This document shows positions 33,863 through 43,326 of a stretch of 46,438 bases of DNA, piece by piece. Positions within the stretch are counted from its first letter, which is position 1. Every line of letters begins with the position of its first letter. The stretch spans positions 1 through 46,438 of the forward strand of contig JBBQJT010000027.1 of NCBI GenBank assembly GCA_038326165.1. The letters are read 5' to 3'. A program made the position numbers and the translations under genes. The DNA is from JAEUUM01 sp038326165 (GTDB lineage Bacteria; Bacteroidota; Bacteroidia; Chitinophagales; Saprospiraceae). The notes beneath the pieces are model-generated. The model was not told the DNA's origin. It saw only the letters and a program-made list of their open reading frames with translations, and ran no database searches.

Positions 33863-34915
33863 ATGAAATTGAAATTTATTGGCTTCTTATTATTCGTAGT
33901 AGCTTTTTTAAGTCTTCCTAATGAAGGATTAACTCAAGATCGTCACTTTTCACAATTTTATTCAGCCCCCATTTACCTCAGTCCTGCGCTTACTGGCGCT
34001 TACGAAGGAAATTTTAGGGTAGGATTAAATTACCGTGATCAATGGAGAAGAACGTTGGATAATCCATTTACAACTTCCAGTGGTTATGTAGATCTTAGAT
34101 TGAAAAGTCCATTCAACACAGCTAGAAATGATTATTTTGCTGTTGGTGTTTTGTTTTTTACCGACAAAGTGCCAGCCGTGGATTTCAATACCAATCAAAT
34201 TGGATTTTCAGCTGCTTTTCACAAAGCTTTAGATGTTAAGTCCAGCCAATATCTTTCATTTGGTCTTCAACTGGGACTTAACAGCCGAAATATAAACTTC
34301 GAAAAATTGCGTTTTGCTGACCAATTTGATGGAATTACTGGTTATTCTTTTCCTACCAATGAAGTTTATCCCATCAATAATTTTGCATTTGGAGACTTAT
34401 CAACGGGCATCCATTACTCCAACAGATTGCGAACTGGTTTATCAATTTATGGAGGCGTAGCTATGCATCATTTATTAGAACCTACTATTTCATTCGAACA
34501 AACAGGTATTGCCTTAGATCAACTAAACAGGAAATATACGATCTATGGCGGGGCTGAGTACTTGCTAAGAGAAGGAATCAGTGTTATTCCAAGAGTTTTT
34601 GCTATGCTTCAAGGTAAACACGCTGAATATACTATTGGAAGTAATGTAAGATTAGCCCCAAATGATTATTCTGGGTATTCATTTTACTTGGGAGGCTGGT
34701 TAAGATCAGTACAGGATACCGACACTCCTTTTAGGCCTGATGCAGTTGTGATTTTGACAGGAATTGAATTCAACAACATACTTTTTGGATTGAGTTATGA
34801 CGTCAATTTAGGTAATTTCACGACCAATCAATGGGGTAGGCAAGCCCTTGAATTCTCAATAGGCTATCTGGGTGAGCATGAAACCAACGATGGTGTTATT
34901 TGTCCAAAATTTTAG
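33863..34915 (+). CDS. PorP/SprF-family T9SS outer-membrane protein
   Basis: 350 aa. Signal peptide (about 1-25, GLTQ) and the family opening DRHFSQFYSAPIYLSPALTGAYEG, then a beta-barrel with GDLSTGIHYSNRL and LFGLSYDVNLGNF. SprF and PorP assist T9SS secretion or surface attachment of partner proteins, often encoded beside a large SprB-like gene. None is adjacent here. A -7-like TTTCTTTG (one mismatch) ends 4 bases before the ATG. Stop codons overlap with the convergent RibBA gene. Confidence 0.93.
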   Translation: MKLKFIGFLLFVVAFLSLPNEGLTQDRHFSQFYSAPIYLSPALTGAYEGNFRVGLNYRDQWRRTLDNPFTTSSGYVDLRLKSPFNTARNDYFAVGVLFFTDKVPAVDFNTNQIGFSAAFHKALDVKSSQYLSFGLQLGLNSRNINFEKLRFADQFDGITGYSFPTNEVYPINNFAFGDLSTGIHYSNRLRTGLSIYGGVAMHHLLEPTISFEQTGIALDQLNRKYTIYGGAEYLLREGISVIPRVFAMLQGKHAEYTIGSNVRLAPNDYSGYSFYLGGWLRSVQDTDTPFRPDAVVILTGIEFNNILFGLSYDVNLGNFTTNQWGRQALEFSIGYLGEHETNDGVICPKF

Positions 34916-36042
34916 ATCGGCTCCGTACCAACTATTTCAAGACCATAACCTGCTATTGCAACTCTTTTCATTGGTCTATGCGTAAGCAGTCTTATTTTTG
35001 AAATTTCCAAGTCAGAGAGTATTTGAGCTCCAACTCCAAAATCTCTTTGTCCCATTATCAATTGTGTTTTGCTGTCTGAATCTTCTGATAACTTCTTGAT
35101 ATAATCCCATTCATTTACTTGACTTTGAACCGATTGACGCATAATTAGCAATAAGCCTGAGCCGTTTTTGGAAATTGCTTCAATTGATTTTCTAAAATCA
35201 TTGTTAATTGGATTTAGGCAAAGCTGCAACAAATCGGCTGCGGCATGATTACTTTGGACGCGAACCAAAACTTCATCACCTTTTTTCCAAGTTCCCAATT
35301 TAATGGCATAGTGCAGTTCTTCGCTAGTTTGATCTTTATAGCATTGAACCTTGAACGATCCCGCTTCAGTTTCCAGTGCAAATTCTGGACCTCTCATCAC
35401 AATACGTTCTGTACGCATACGATAGCTTACCAAATCTTTTATTGAAATGATAGGCAATTCATGTTTTGTTGCTATTTCAATCAGTTGAGGCAACCTGGCC
35501 ATGCTGCCATCTGCATTCAGAATTTCAACCAATACACCAGCAGGGTAGAGTCCTGCCATTCTGGAGAGATCCACCGCAGCCTCGGTGTGGCCAGTTCTTC
35601 TCAGAACGCCACCATTCTTGGCTACAAGGGGAAAAATGTGTCCAGGCCTTGCAAAATCTTGTGCAGTAATATCTGGATTGGTGATTGCTTTGATTCCTGT
35701 AGATCGATCGTAAGCGGAGATACCAGTTGAGCAGCCAAATCCCAACAAGTCAATAGAAACGGTAAAAGCTGTTTCATGAAAAGCAGTATTGTGATTGACC
35801 ATCATGTTCAATTGCAATTCCTCTGCTCTTTTTTGTTCAATAGGTGTACAAATCAATCCTCGACCGTGTGTAGCCATGAAATTAATGATTTCAGGCGTAA
35901 TTTTTTCAGCTGAACAGATGAAGTCTCCCTCATTTTCTCTGTCTTCGTCGTCAACTACGATAATTATTTTACCGAGTTTTATTGCTTCAATAGCAGATTC
36001 TATGCTGTTGAGTTTAATATCTTTTGGTGGGTTGCCAGACAT
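34912..36042 (-). CDS. ribB: RibBA-type protein: DHBP synthase with degenerate GTP cyclohydrolase II domain
   Basis: 376 aa. Residues about 10-207 are an intact 3,4-dihydroxy-2-butanone 4-phosphate synthase: DDEDRENEGDFICSAE, THGRGLIC, STGISAYDR, ARPGHIFPL and GHTEAAVDL. It makes the four-carbon riboflavin precursor from ribulose 5-phosphate. Residues about 208-376 follow GTP cyclohydrolase II, but all three zinc cysteines are lost (VRVQSNHAAADLLQLCLNP where CLTGD and RCDCG are expected), as is the EGRGIGL loop. That half is probably not catalytic, so a separate RibA is needed elsewhere. It overlaps the upstream glycosyltransferase by 29 bases. Confidence 0.93.
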   Translation of the reverse strand: MSGNPPKDIKLNSIESAIEAIKLGKIIIVVDDEDRENEGDFICSAEKITPEIINFMATHGRGLICTPIEQKRAEELQLNMMVNHNTAFHETAFTVSIDLLGFGCSTGISAYDRSTGIKAITNPDITAQDFARPGHIFPLVAKNGGVLRRTGHTEAAVDLSRMAGLYPAGVLVEILNADGSMARLPQLIEIATKHELPIISIKDLVSYRMRTERIVMRGPEFALETEAGSFKVQCYKDQTSEELHYAIKLGTWKKGDEVLVRVQSNHAAADLLQLCLNPINNDFRKSIEAISKNGSGLLLIMRQSVQSQVNEWDYIKKLSEDSDSKTQLIMGQRDFGVGAQILSDLEISKIRLLTHRPMKRVAIAGYGLEIVGTEPI

Positions 36043-37198
36043 TTGATTTGATTCCAGTTATATAATTGTAAAACCCTTGCAGAAGGGCAAAGTTCATGCA
36101 AACAAAGTAAATAATATGCCTCAGTACAGGTATTTTTAAAATTTGGGTGTTATTAGAAGCCAAAACACTGATCATCACGGTCAATACCATAAATGAAAGC
36201 AAAGTATAAAACAAGATTATATTCACTTGGAGCAAATAAATACTTGCAGCTATCAAGCTTATCAGCATTAAAATTGGACTTATCCATCTTAGTACTTTAT
36301 GCGAAAAAATGCACCAAGCTGCTAGAGTTCTGGGTGGTATCAACCAATTTTTGAAGTAGGCCAGGTTTTGCATATTTCCAGATCCAATCCGACGTTTTCT
36401 TCTGATTTCTTCAGCAAGTTCTTCACTTGTACCTTCGTAAGTTAAGGCATCTTTACAATGAAGGCAGGCATAATTTTGACTCAATATGATTAGAGCTATA
36501 AAAAAATCATCTACCATAAAATTTCGAGGTATAGGCTTGAACAAGTTTCGACGGAATGCAAAGCAACCACCAAATGGTCCGGCAAGTGCCCCAAAATTAT
36601 TGCTCTCCAATTCTTTTATGCGATTCTCCCATTTCAAATAAAAGGATTCAGAAGCGCCTATGTTACCAGATTTACTCAAACCTATAAGTTTGGAGTCAAC
36701 CAAGCCAACTCGTGAGTCTGAAAACAATTCCATCATTTTCAGTAAAGTTGTATCAGATAGAAAGACTGAGGCATCGGTTAGTAGTATGATTTTAGCTTCT
36801 GGAACTGTTTTATTGGATAACTCCACAAGGTTGTTAACCATTTGTGGTTTCCCTTGTCGCTCCTTGAATTGAATTATTTCATGAGCAAAGGTCCATGAAT
36901 CAAACTGCTCAATGAGTTGATTGCTTTTATCAGTACTGCAATCGGAACCAATCAGAATTTTTAGCTTATCCCTTGGATAAATAAGTTGGTTCAAGCTGGT
37001 TAATTTCTCCCAAATGACTTTTTCCTCATTGTGAATGGGCATACAAATCACCACAAAAGGAACTTCTTCAGTTATCGTCTTTTTAATGAATGGTTCTCTC
37101 AAAAGTGAAATTATCCATAACATTAAGGGATAAATCAAGTAGCTGTAAACAACAGGAAATATTGATGCGTAGAAAATAATTTTAAGTACCAATAACAC
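36014..37198 (-). CDS. Membrane glycosyltransferase, family 2
   Basis: 394 aa. N-terminal membrane segment (about 5-33), a GT-A domain with SDCSTDKS (85-92), TDASV (141-145), VDD (229-231) and RRKRR (266-270, in place of QxxRW), and about three membrane segments after residue 290. It adds sugars to a lipid-linked or polymer acceptor at the inner face of the membrane. The start is GTG at 37198, one base after the stop of the GT4-like gene, so the two are coupled; the exact sugar is unknown. It overlaps ribBA by 29 bases. Confidence 0.9.
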   Translation of the reverse strand: MLLVLKIIFYASIFPVVYSYLIYPLMLWIISLLREPFIKKTITEEVPFVVICMPIHNEEKVIWEKLTSLNQLIYPRDKLKILIGSDCSTDKSNQLIEQFDSWTFAHEIIQFKERQGKPQMVNNLVELSNKTVPEAKIILLTDASVFLSDTTLLKMMELFSDSRVGLVDSKLIGLSKSGNIGASESFYLKWENRIKELESNNFGALAGPFGGCFAFRRNLFKPIPRNFMVDDFFIALIILSQNYACLHCKDALTYEGTSEELAEEIRRKRRIGSGNMQNLAYFKNWLIPPRTLAAWCIFSHKVLRWISPILMLISLIAASIYLLQVNIILFYTLLSFMVLTVMISVLASNNTQILKIPVLRHIIYFVCMNFALLQGFYNYITGIKSNVWQPTKRY

Positions 37199-37199
37199 C

Positions 37200-38420
37200 T
37201 TAGCTTATGGTTGCTTTAGCTGGAGTTTGATATCCAAAACTCAAAAGGGCTTTTTTTGCAATTTCCAGATTGTCATAATTTCTCGCCACTAATACTTGAG
37301 CCCTGTTGCCAATGTGAACCAATTGTTCCCCCAATTGATAACAGTATTCCATACATTCCAGAAACTCTTCGACCGTATCAGCAATCAAAAGGTGTTCTTT
37401 GTGCTTGGCAGCTATTCCTTCAAGGCCAATAGAAGTTGTGATGATCACTCTGCCCAGAGCCATTCCTTCTAATATTTTGGCACGCATACCACTACCAGAA
37501 TGAATTGGTACAATCATTACCGGATGTTTGTTGATAAAATGCTTGGCATCAGCGACTTCACCGAGAATTTCTATTTGATTAGAACCCAATTTATTAAGAC
37601 TTTTAGGCGTATTTCGGCCTGCCACATATAGGCGTGTCTGTGGGTATTTTTGAGTGATTTTAGGCCAATATTCTTTGATGAAATGAGTGATGCCGTCCAA
37701 ATTAGGTGCCCAGTCAAGGGAACCGATAAATGAAACACTTAATGGATGTTTGAAGCAAGAATCGTCTGCCAGATAATCTCTGTTGTCTAAACCAATTGGT
37801 ATTACGGATATCTTTCCAATATAACCCAATTTGCGAAATTGCTGTCCATCTCTTTCCGTAATAGGCAGAAGCAAATCGTAATTATTCAATTGCTCTATTT
37901 CGAAGCGTTGAAGTTTTTTGGTCAAGTAGCTCAAGTACCACTTCTTGATGACATCCTTGGTGTTATTGGCAACACGTTCCCATATTTCAGACTCAACATT
38001 GTGTGCCCGCATGACCACTTTGGCTTTCGAGTATTTACGAATGGTAGGAATGTAGGGAGCGAGATAAAGTGTCTCCAACTGTACAACATCGAACTTATTG
38101 GATTGCAGAATTTTGATCAGCATCTTTTCATAATTCTCTGACACGAATCGGGAGATATGATAGGAATCGTTAGACATCAGATTCAAGATGGCTTCCCACC
38201 AATGAAAAGAATTGTCAACCTCTGCGAAGTGGACAGACTTATAGTGATTAAGCTCTTGAGGCATTTCATCACTCTCAAATCTATGCCTTGCGGTATTCAT
38301 TGAAAATAAGGTAACTTCAGCACCCAACTCAATATAGGCCTTACTGAGATAGTTAATAGCCAACGACTCCCCATCTTTTATTGGATAGGGAAATTTCTTG
38401 CACAATTGCAAAATCCTCAT
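37200..38420 (-). CDS. Glycosyltransferase family 4-like
   Basis: 406 aa from the ATG at 38420, where the typical N-terminus MRILQLCKKFPYPIKDGES begins; another ATG at 38453 would add 11 residues. GT-B fold: the donor-side C-terminal half has SVIPIGLDN, VSFIGSLDWAPN, YVAGRNTPKSL and GSGMRAKILEGMALGRVIITTSIGLEGI. It transfers a sugar from a nucleotide donor, likely in surface polysaccharide or glycolipid assembly. It heads an operon with a membrane GT2 gene and ribBA. Confidence 0.9.
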   Translation of the reverse strand: MRILQLCKKFPYPIKDGESLAINYLSKAYIELGAEVTLFSMNTARHRFESDEMPQELNHYKSVHFAEVDNSFHWWEAILNLMSNDSYHISRFVSENYEKMLIKILQSNKFDVVQLETLYLAPYIPTIRKYSKAKVVMRAHNVESEIWERVANNTKDVIKKWYLSYLTKKLQRFEIEQLNNYDLLLPITERDGQQFRKLGYIGKISVIPIGLDNRDYLADDSCFKHPLSVSFIGSLDWAPNLDGITHFIKEYWPKITQKYPQTRLYVAGRNTPKSLNKLGSNQIEILGEVADAKHFINKHPVMIVPIHSGSGMRAKILEGMALGRVIITTSIGLEGIAAKHKEHLLIADTVEEFLECMEYCYQLGEQLVHIGNRAQVLVARNYDNLEIAKKALLSFGYQTPAKATIS

Positions 38421-38531
38421 ACACAATCTTTTTCCTGTTTGATCAATATCCATTCAACAACCAAGTCAACGGGTGTTGTGTAGAGGTGCTTCTATAGTAA
38501 GCTGTTTAGTGATGTAATTGAGTTAACAAGA

Positions 38532-38539
38532 CAAATATA
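38532..38539 (-). promoter_or_regulatory. -7 element for the glycosyltransferase-ribBA operon
   Basis: The minus strand reads TATATTTG, an exact TAnnTTTG match, 78 bases before the ATG at 38453 and about 110 before the preferred one at 38420. No TTG at the standard distance; the sequence is AT-rich so chance is possible. Confidence 0.4.
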
Positions 38540-38633
38540 TTACGAATACTTTTATTAAAAAGCTGCTTGGAGTTTTTTTTTTTAATTATTGTTATTTCTG
38601 ATCAAAAATAAAGACCTTGCACAATAATTGCCT

Positions 38634-39287
38634 ATGTTACTGAGTTGCCGAGAAATTTCGAAGTCCTATGGAAGCCTTCAAGTACTGAAAGGTATCAGTT
38701 TTGATATTCAGGAGGGCGAATTTATCACTATTTTAGGGAAATCAGGAGCCGGAAAAAGCACACTACTACACCTGATTGGTACCTTGGATAATTCTGATCA
38801 CGGAACTATTATGTTTGATGGATTGGATCTTTCCAAACTTTCAAAATCCAAGCTGGATGAATTTCGAAACCAACAAATTGGTTTTGTTTTTCAATTTCAT
38901 CATCTATTGCCTGAATTTACCGCTACCGAAAATGTCTCACTTGCAGCCATGATAGGAGGAGATTCTGCTCAATTGGCCAAGAAAAAGGCGAATGATCTGC
39001 TCATCAGGTTAGGCCTTGGTGAGCGATTGACACACAAGCCAGGTCAATTATCAGGAGGAGAACAGCAACGCGTAGCAATTGCACGGGCCTTGGTTAATGA
39101 GCCAAGAATGATTTTGGCCGACGAGCCAACTGGAAATTTGGATACGCAGACCTCTCGAGAAATACATGACCTGATCAAAGAATTGCAGCAAGAGTTGAAT
39201 CTGACCTTTATAATTGTAACGCACAATACCGAATTAGCGGCTCTTAGTGATCGCAGTCTTTATATGGTTGATGGTTTGTTGTCATGA
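38634..39287 (+). CDS. ABC transporter ATP-binding protein, LolD-like
   Basis: 217 aa from the ATG at 38634 (an upstream TTG at 38628 is in frame). Walker A GKSGAGKST (35-43), signature LSGGEQQR (138-145), Walker B MILADEP (158-164), and the FIIVTHN H-loop. The length and the FQFHHLLPEFTATENV region match LolD/MacB-type ATPases that power lipoprotein release or peptide export with a separate permease. No permease is beside it. Overlaps the NlpC/P60 gene by 4 bases. Confidence 0.92.
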   Translation: MLLSCREISKSYGSLQVLKGISFDIQEGEFITILGKSGAGKSTLLHLIGTLDNSDHGTIMFDGLDLSKLSKSKLDEFRNQQIGFVFQFHHLLPEFTATENVSLAAMIGGDSAQLAKKKANDLLIRLGLGERLTHKPGQLSGGEQQRVAIARALVNEPRMILADEPTGNLDTQTSREIHDLIKELQQELNLTFIIVTHNTELAALSDRSLYMVDGLLS

Positions 39288-40000
39288 AATTTATGACCAA
39301 GATATCAGCGGTCCCCATCCGTGCTGAACCTTCACACCGCGCTGAAATGGTAAGCCAATTGCTTTATGGTGAATTGGTCGAGATCATGGAAGAACAAACT
39401 GAATGGGTGAAAGTCAAATGTGTACACGATGAATATGTTGGCTGGGCTGACAGTCGTTCATTTCATGAAACCGATGAGCTTCCAAAATATATAGTCGTTT
39501 CACGAACTTTGAAAGTACAACTTGATGGATTTGATACCAGACTGCCTTTTGGATCTTTGATCAATACGCAAGAGATTGACGACGGAATGGTGACTGAGGT
39601 GTTAGACTCCAGCGCTAATCATCCGAATAATTTATTGCAAGTTTATCTGAAAGAATGGATGGGAGCCCCTTATTTATGGGGTGGAAGATCGACTTTTGGA
39701 ACAGATTGCTCCGGTTTGGTACAAGTTATTTTCGGTGCATTGGGAATCAAACTACCACGTGATGCATCACAGCAGATAATGAAAGGGGAAGTGGTACAAT
39801 TTCACGAAAAAAAACAAGGAGACTTGGCTTTTTTTGAAAGTCCTTCAGGCAGCATAACCCACTTAGGAATTGTGATGGATCACGAATCAATTGTTCATGC
39901 CTCAGCCTGGGTAAGAAAGCAAAAACTAACCTCTGACGGAATCATCAATGAATCAGGGTCAGTGACGCATATTTTGGCGGGAATTCGGAGGTATAAATGA
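39284..40000 (+). CDS. NlpC/P60 family peptidoglycan hydrolase with SH3 domains
   Basis: 238 aa. Two SH3-like bacterial domains (about 1-60 and 65-118) and an NlpC/P60 domain (about 120-238) with catalytic C142 (GTDCSGL), H193 (ITHLGIV) and a third His at 205 (IVHAS). It cuts between D-glutamate and diaminopimelate in peptide stems of the cell wall. There is no obvious signal peptide, unlike most secreted relatives, though many Bacteroidota members are annotated the same way. It is translationally coupled to the ABC ATPase by ATGA. Confidence 0.9.
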   Translation: MKFMTKISAVPIRAEPSHRAEMVSQLLYGELVEIMEEQTEWVKVKCVHDEYVGWADSRSFHETDELPKYIVVSRTLKVQLDGFDTRLPFGSLINTQEIDDGMVTEVLDSSANHPNNLLQVYLKEWMGAPYLWGGRSTFGTDCSGLVQVIFGALGIKLPRDASQQIMKGEVVQFHEKKQGDLAFFESPSGSITHLGIVMDHESIVHASAWVRKQKLTSDGIINESGSVTHILAGIRRYK

Positions 40001-40185
40001 TATTGAAAAGTGGGATTGAAAAAAGTATTTCACCTAAAGATTGTGATGCTAAACGAATGTTTAAGTTTGATCTAAATTTATGAGAACTAAAGTTTTTTGA
40101 TGGAAGTTGAGGCATTTTAGCTCTGGATAGCAAAAATGTCTTGACCAGTTAAGAATATGCCTCTTCTCTGTGTACGGTCAAAAAC

Positions 40186-40216
40186 TTGTATGGTATTTTT
40201 AAATCAAGTATATTTG
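40186..40216 (+). promoter_or_regulatory. Two-element promoter for the LRR protein
   Basis: TTG (40186-40188), 20-base spacer, TATATTTG (40209-40216). Both elements and spacing fit the Bacteroidota sigma-ABfr consensus. The ATG at 40237 is 20 bases further on, so the leader is short. This is among the best promoter matches in the window. Confidence 0.65.
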
Positions 40217-40236
40217 AGAAATTATAATCCACCAAC

Positions 40237-43047
40237 ATGAAATACCTTCTCATTTCCCTATTATTCTTGGCATCAGTTGCAGTTAGTGCACAAATAGTAA
40301 ATATCCCGGATGCCAATTTTAAAGCCTATTTGATTGGGAATCCTACTATCAATACCAATGGGGATGGTGAGATTCAAGTCAGTGAAGCATCTCTTTTTAA
40401 AGGGGATATATGGTGCCCCAGGTTGAATATTTTAGACATGACAGGAATTGAAGCTTTTACAGCTTTGAATACTTTATGGTGCCCTGGTAATCAATTGACG
40501 TCTTTGGACTTAGTTAAGAATATCGCTTTGATTGATTTAAATTGCTCAGATAATCAATTAACTGCTTTGGATCTAAGTAAGAATTTAGGATTAGATAAAT
40601 TATATTGCCAAAACAATTTATTGACTGCATTAGATATAAAGAGCACCTTCTTAAGAATCTTAGGCTGTGGTAATAATCAGTTGACTATTTTGGATATAAG
40701 TGCGATTACAGGTTTGACGAGTTTATATTGTGGCTATAATCAATTGTCTAATTTAAATATCAGTAAGAATTCGTCCTTGACAAATTTGGATTGCAAAAAT
40801 AACCTATTGAATACTTTGGATGTAAGTAAGAACACTGCTCTAATTTCTTTGCGGTGCGGTAATAATCAATTGGCAAATTTGGATGTAAGTTGGAATACGG
40901 CTTTGCAAAGTTTAACTTGCGAATATAATCAATTGGCATCATTGGATGTAAATACGAATACTGCATTAACAGAGTTAGGTTGTGGAAATAACCAAATGAC
41001 ATTCATGGATTTAAGTAATAATTCAGCTTTGAAACATTTAAATTGCATTAATAATCAATTGCCTGTTTTGGACATTAGTAATAATACTTCTCTAGGCAGT
41101 TTGGAATGTAGTTATAATCTCTTGTCATCTTTGGATGTTAGTAAACATATAAAATTAACATTATTAATATGCGGGTCCAATAGCTTATCCTCTTTAGATG
41201 TCTCTAAAAACACAGAACTGGAAAATTTAGGTTGTGACTACAATCAATTGACCATTTTAGATGTTAACAAAAACCCCTTATTACGGAGTTTATCTTGTAG
41301 TAATAATCAAATAGATGATTTGGATTTAAGTAATAAAACCGTCTTATTTCACCTAGATTTTAATAATAATAAACTAACAAATGTAGATTTTGGTAAAAAT
41401 GGGAATCTTAAATACTTAAGTTGTACCGCTAATGAACTTAAAACAATTTCCAATTTGCCAAATAAACTAATCACTTTGGTTTGCAATGATAACAAAGATT
41501 TAAAATGCCTGTCAAAACTGCCCGAATCATTAGTTAAATTGTACATCAATAACACAAGTATCAAATGCATGCCCAATGCAGTGAATATTACAAGCAGCGA
41601 CGTTGATATTAAATCCTATCCCATTTGTGATATTCAAAGCGGTTGCCCCTATTACGGTAATATTTCAGGAAATATTCATCTAAATACCTCTGCCAATTGT
41701 CAATTGGATGGCCTGAATCCTGGTCCAAAAATCAAAAACGTCAAAGTCAATTTGTACAACAATGGAACAATTGAAAAGCAGTATTATTCAAACTTCTTTG
41801 GAGATTTTATATTTGTAACAGATCCTGATGATTCATTTTTGGTCAAAGTAGATCCCTTGAACAACCCTTTCGACATCACTTGTCCAATTAGTAAGGAATA
41901 TCAGGTCGTTGTAACTCCCACGGACAATGTCAAAGGCGACCTTAATTTCGGTTTGACGTGTAAAGGAACTCCTGAGTATGGTGTGAGTTCAATTTCAGCC
42001 ACAAGATTTAGACCAGCAGTATTGACTGAAATTTCCGTCAATGCGGGCGATATAGCCAAGAGTTTTCATGGTATTGACTGCGGATACACTCACGGGGGCA
42101 CAGTTAAAACAGAAATCATTGGTCCTGTCACTTATGTTAACCCAGGTAGAAGTGCATTGACCCCCAGCGCTGTCTCGAACGACAACAAATCTTTGATTTA
42201 TTATGTCTCCGATTTCGGTTCATTAAAAGATTCTTCTTTCAATATCGAAGCGATCACCAAAAGCCCTATAACTTTAGGTGATTCGGTGGTTTATATCAAA
42301 GTAACCGTGATCCCTGATTCAACAGACAACAACCCATCCAATGATACCTTGACGATGTGTTTCCCGGTACGGAATTCATACGATCCAAATGCAAAGGAAG
42401 TATTTCCTGATACCAGAGTAGCAGGTGACAAGTGGGTGAATTATACCATACATTTTCAAAATATGGGCAATGACACCGCTTACTTGGTAGTGATTAAAGA
42501 CAGCTTGAGTCCATTACTCAATTTGAGCAGTTTTCAATTTTTGAATTCTAGTCACCGCGTTGTTACCGAGCTCGAAAGCAATATTTTAACATTCACTTTC
42601 CCCAAGATCAATTTGGTTGACAGCTTAACAAATGAAAAGCTGAGTCATGGTTGGGTACAATTCAAGATTAAAACAGATCCATCTGTTGATGAGTTTACAC
42701 AAATAGAAAACACGGCAAGTATTTATTTTGATACCAATGACCCCATAGTTACCAATATCTCTTACATCAATCTCAAGCAGTTATCCACAAGTGCTTCAGA
42801 TATGACTGCCAGCAAGGATAACCTTTTGATTTTCCCGAATCCTGCCAAAAATGCAATCACAATAAACTTGAAAACTGCTAATAACTACAATCTGACGGTA
42901 TCCAATACATTTGGACAAGAAGTAATTCAGCAAACATTTCAGGATAAATCATGCACCGTCTTGCTTGATGGATTGGCTCCCGGCATCTATTTTGTAAGTG
43001 TGAAGCATGAGCATGGATATTGGGTAGGAAAGGTGGTGAAGGAATAG
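40237..43047 (+). CDS. Large leucine-rich-repeat T9SS surface protein
   Basis: 936 aa. Signal peptide (about 1-18, VSAQ), about 16 leucine-rich repeats of 21 residues with the pattern LxxLxCxxNQLxxLDvSxN (about residues 60-430), then a spacer, a conserved-repeat-like beta domain (about 700-840: NSYDPNAKEVFPD, VNYTIHFQNMGNDTAYLV, ENTASIYFDTNDPIVTN) of the DUF7619 type, and a T9SS type A sorting domain (about 855-936: LLIFPNPAKNAITINL ... LAPGIYFVSVKHEHG). The repeats suggest protein or glycan binding at the surface; no enzyme site is seen. Regularly spaced cysteines (one per repeat) are a feature of this bacterial LRR type. Confidence 0.93.
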   Translation: MKYLLISLLFLASVAVSAQIVNIPDANFKAYLIGNPTINTNGDGEIQVSEASLFKGDIWCPRLNILDMTGIEAFTALNTLWCPGNQLTSLDLVKNIALIDLNCSDNQLTALDLSKNLGLDKLYCQNNLLTALDIKSTFLRILGCGNNQLTILDISAITGLTSLYCGYNQLSNLNISKNSSLTNLDCKNNLLNTLDVSKNTALISLRCGNNQLANLDVSWNTALQSLTCEYNQLASLDVNTNTALTELGCGNNQMTFMDLSNNSALKHLNCINNQLPVLDISNNTSLGSLECSYNLLSSLDVSKHIKLTLLICGSNSLSSLDVSKNTELENLGCDYNQLTILDVNKNPLLRSLSCSNNQIDDLDLSNKTVLFHLDFNNNKLTNVDFGKNGNLKYLSCTANELKTISNLPNKLITLVCNDNKDLKCLSKLPESLVKLYINNTSIKCMPNAVNITSSDVDIKSYPICDIQSGCPYYGNISGNIHLNTSANCQLDGLNPGPKIKNVKVNLYNNGTIEKQYYSNFFGDFIFVTDPDDSFLVKVDPLNNPFDITCPISKEYQVVVTPTDNVKGDLNFGLTCKGTPEYGVSSISATRFRPAVLTEISVNAGDIAKSFHGIDCGYTHGGTVKTEIIGPVTYVNPGRSALTPSAVSNDNKSLIYYVSDFGSLKDSSFNIEAITKSPITLGDSVVYIKVTVIPDSTDNNPSNDTLTMCFPVRNSYDPNAKEVFPDTRVAGDKWVNYTIHFQNMGNDTAYLVVIKDSLSPLLNLSSFQFLNSSHRVVTELESNILTFTFPKINLVDSLTNEKLSHGWVQFKIKTDPSVDEFTQIENTASIYFDTNDPIVTNISYINLKQLSTSASDMTASKDNLLIFPNPAKNAITINLKTANNYNLTVSNTFGQEVIQQTFQDKSCTVLLDGLAPGIYFVSVKHEHGYWVGKVVKE
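40470..41450 (+). repeat. 63-bp tandem DNA repeats coding the LRRs
   Basis: A 63-base period, with recurring AATAATCAATTG and TTGGATGTAAGTAAGAA words, encodes successive 21-residue units. Copies differ at many bases, so the array is old enough to diverge but could still recombine to change repeat number. Confidence 0.7.
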
Positions 43048-43326
43048 GAGGGAGGTTGAACCACTTGGAGAAACGGAAAATCGGCTTTGTTTAAGTGCAG
43101 GGGTCTTAGGCGTTCTGCGTCCAATGCTTAATTATACAAGTGATAATTTATATTCTTTCTAGTTGATCATGGTTATTAGTTGTCTGTTGCAACGTGAATG
43201 TAGTCAGGATAGGCTACGATTTATTTGATTGGTATGATTTTATTTTCTAATTGTTTTTCAATTACTTGTTGATAAATAAAATCAAAGAATTGATTGTCAA
43301 TCTAATGCGTCATTTTATTTTCGATT
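43048..43326. other. Boundary region between the core genes and a decayed mobile segment
   Basis: No gene, RNA or terminator could be supported. Composition is AT-rich with repeated TTGTTGATAA-like words; this is where ordinary chromosomal genes give way to pseudogenes and defence-type genes. Confidence 0.5.
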
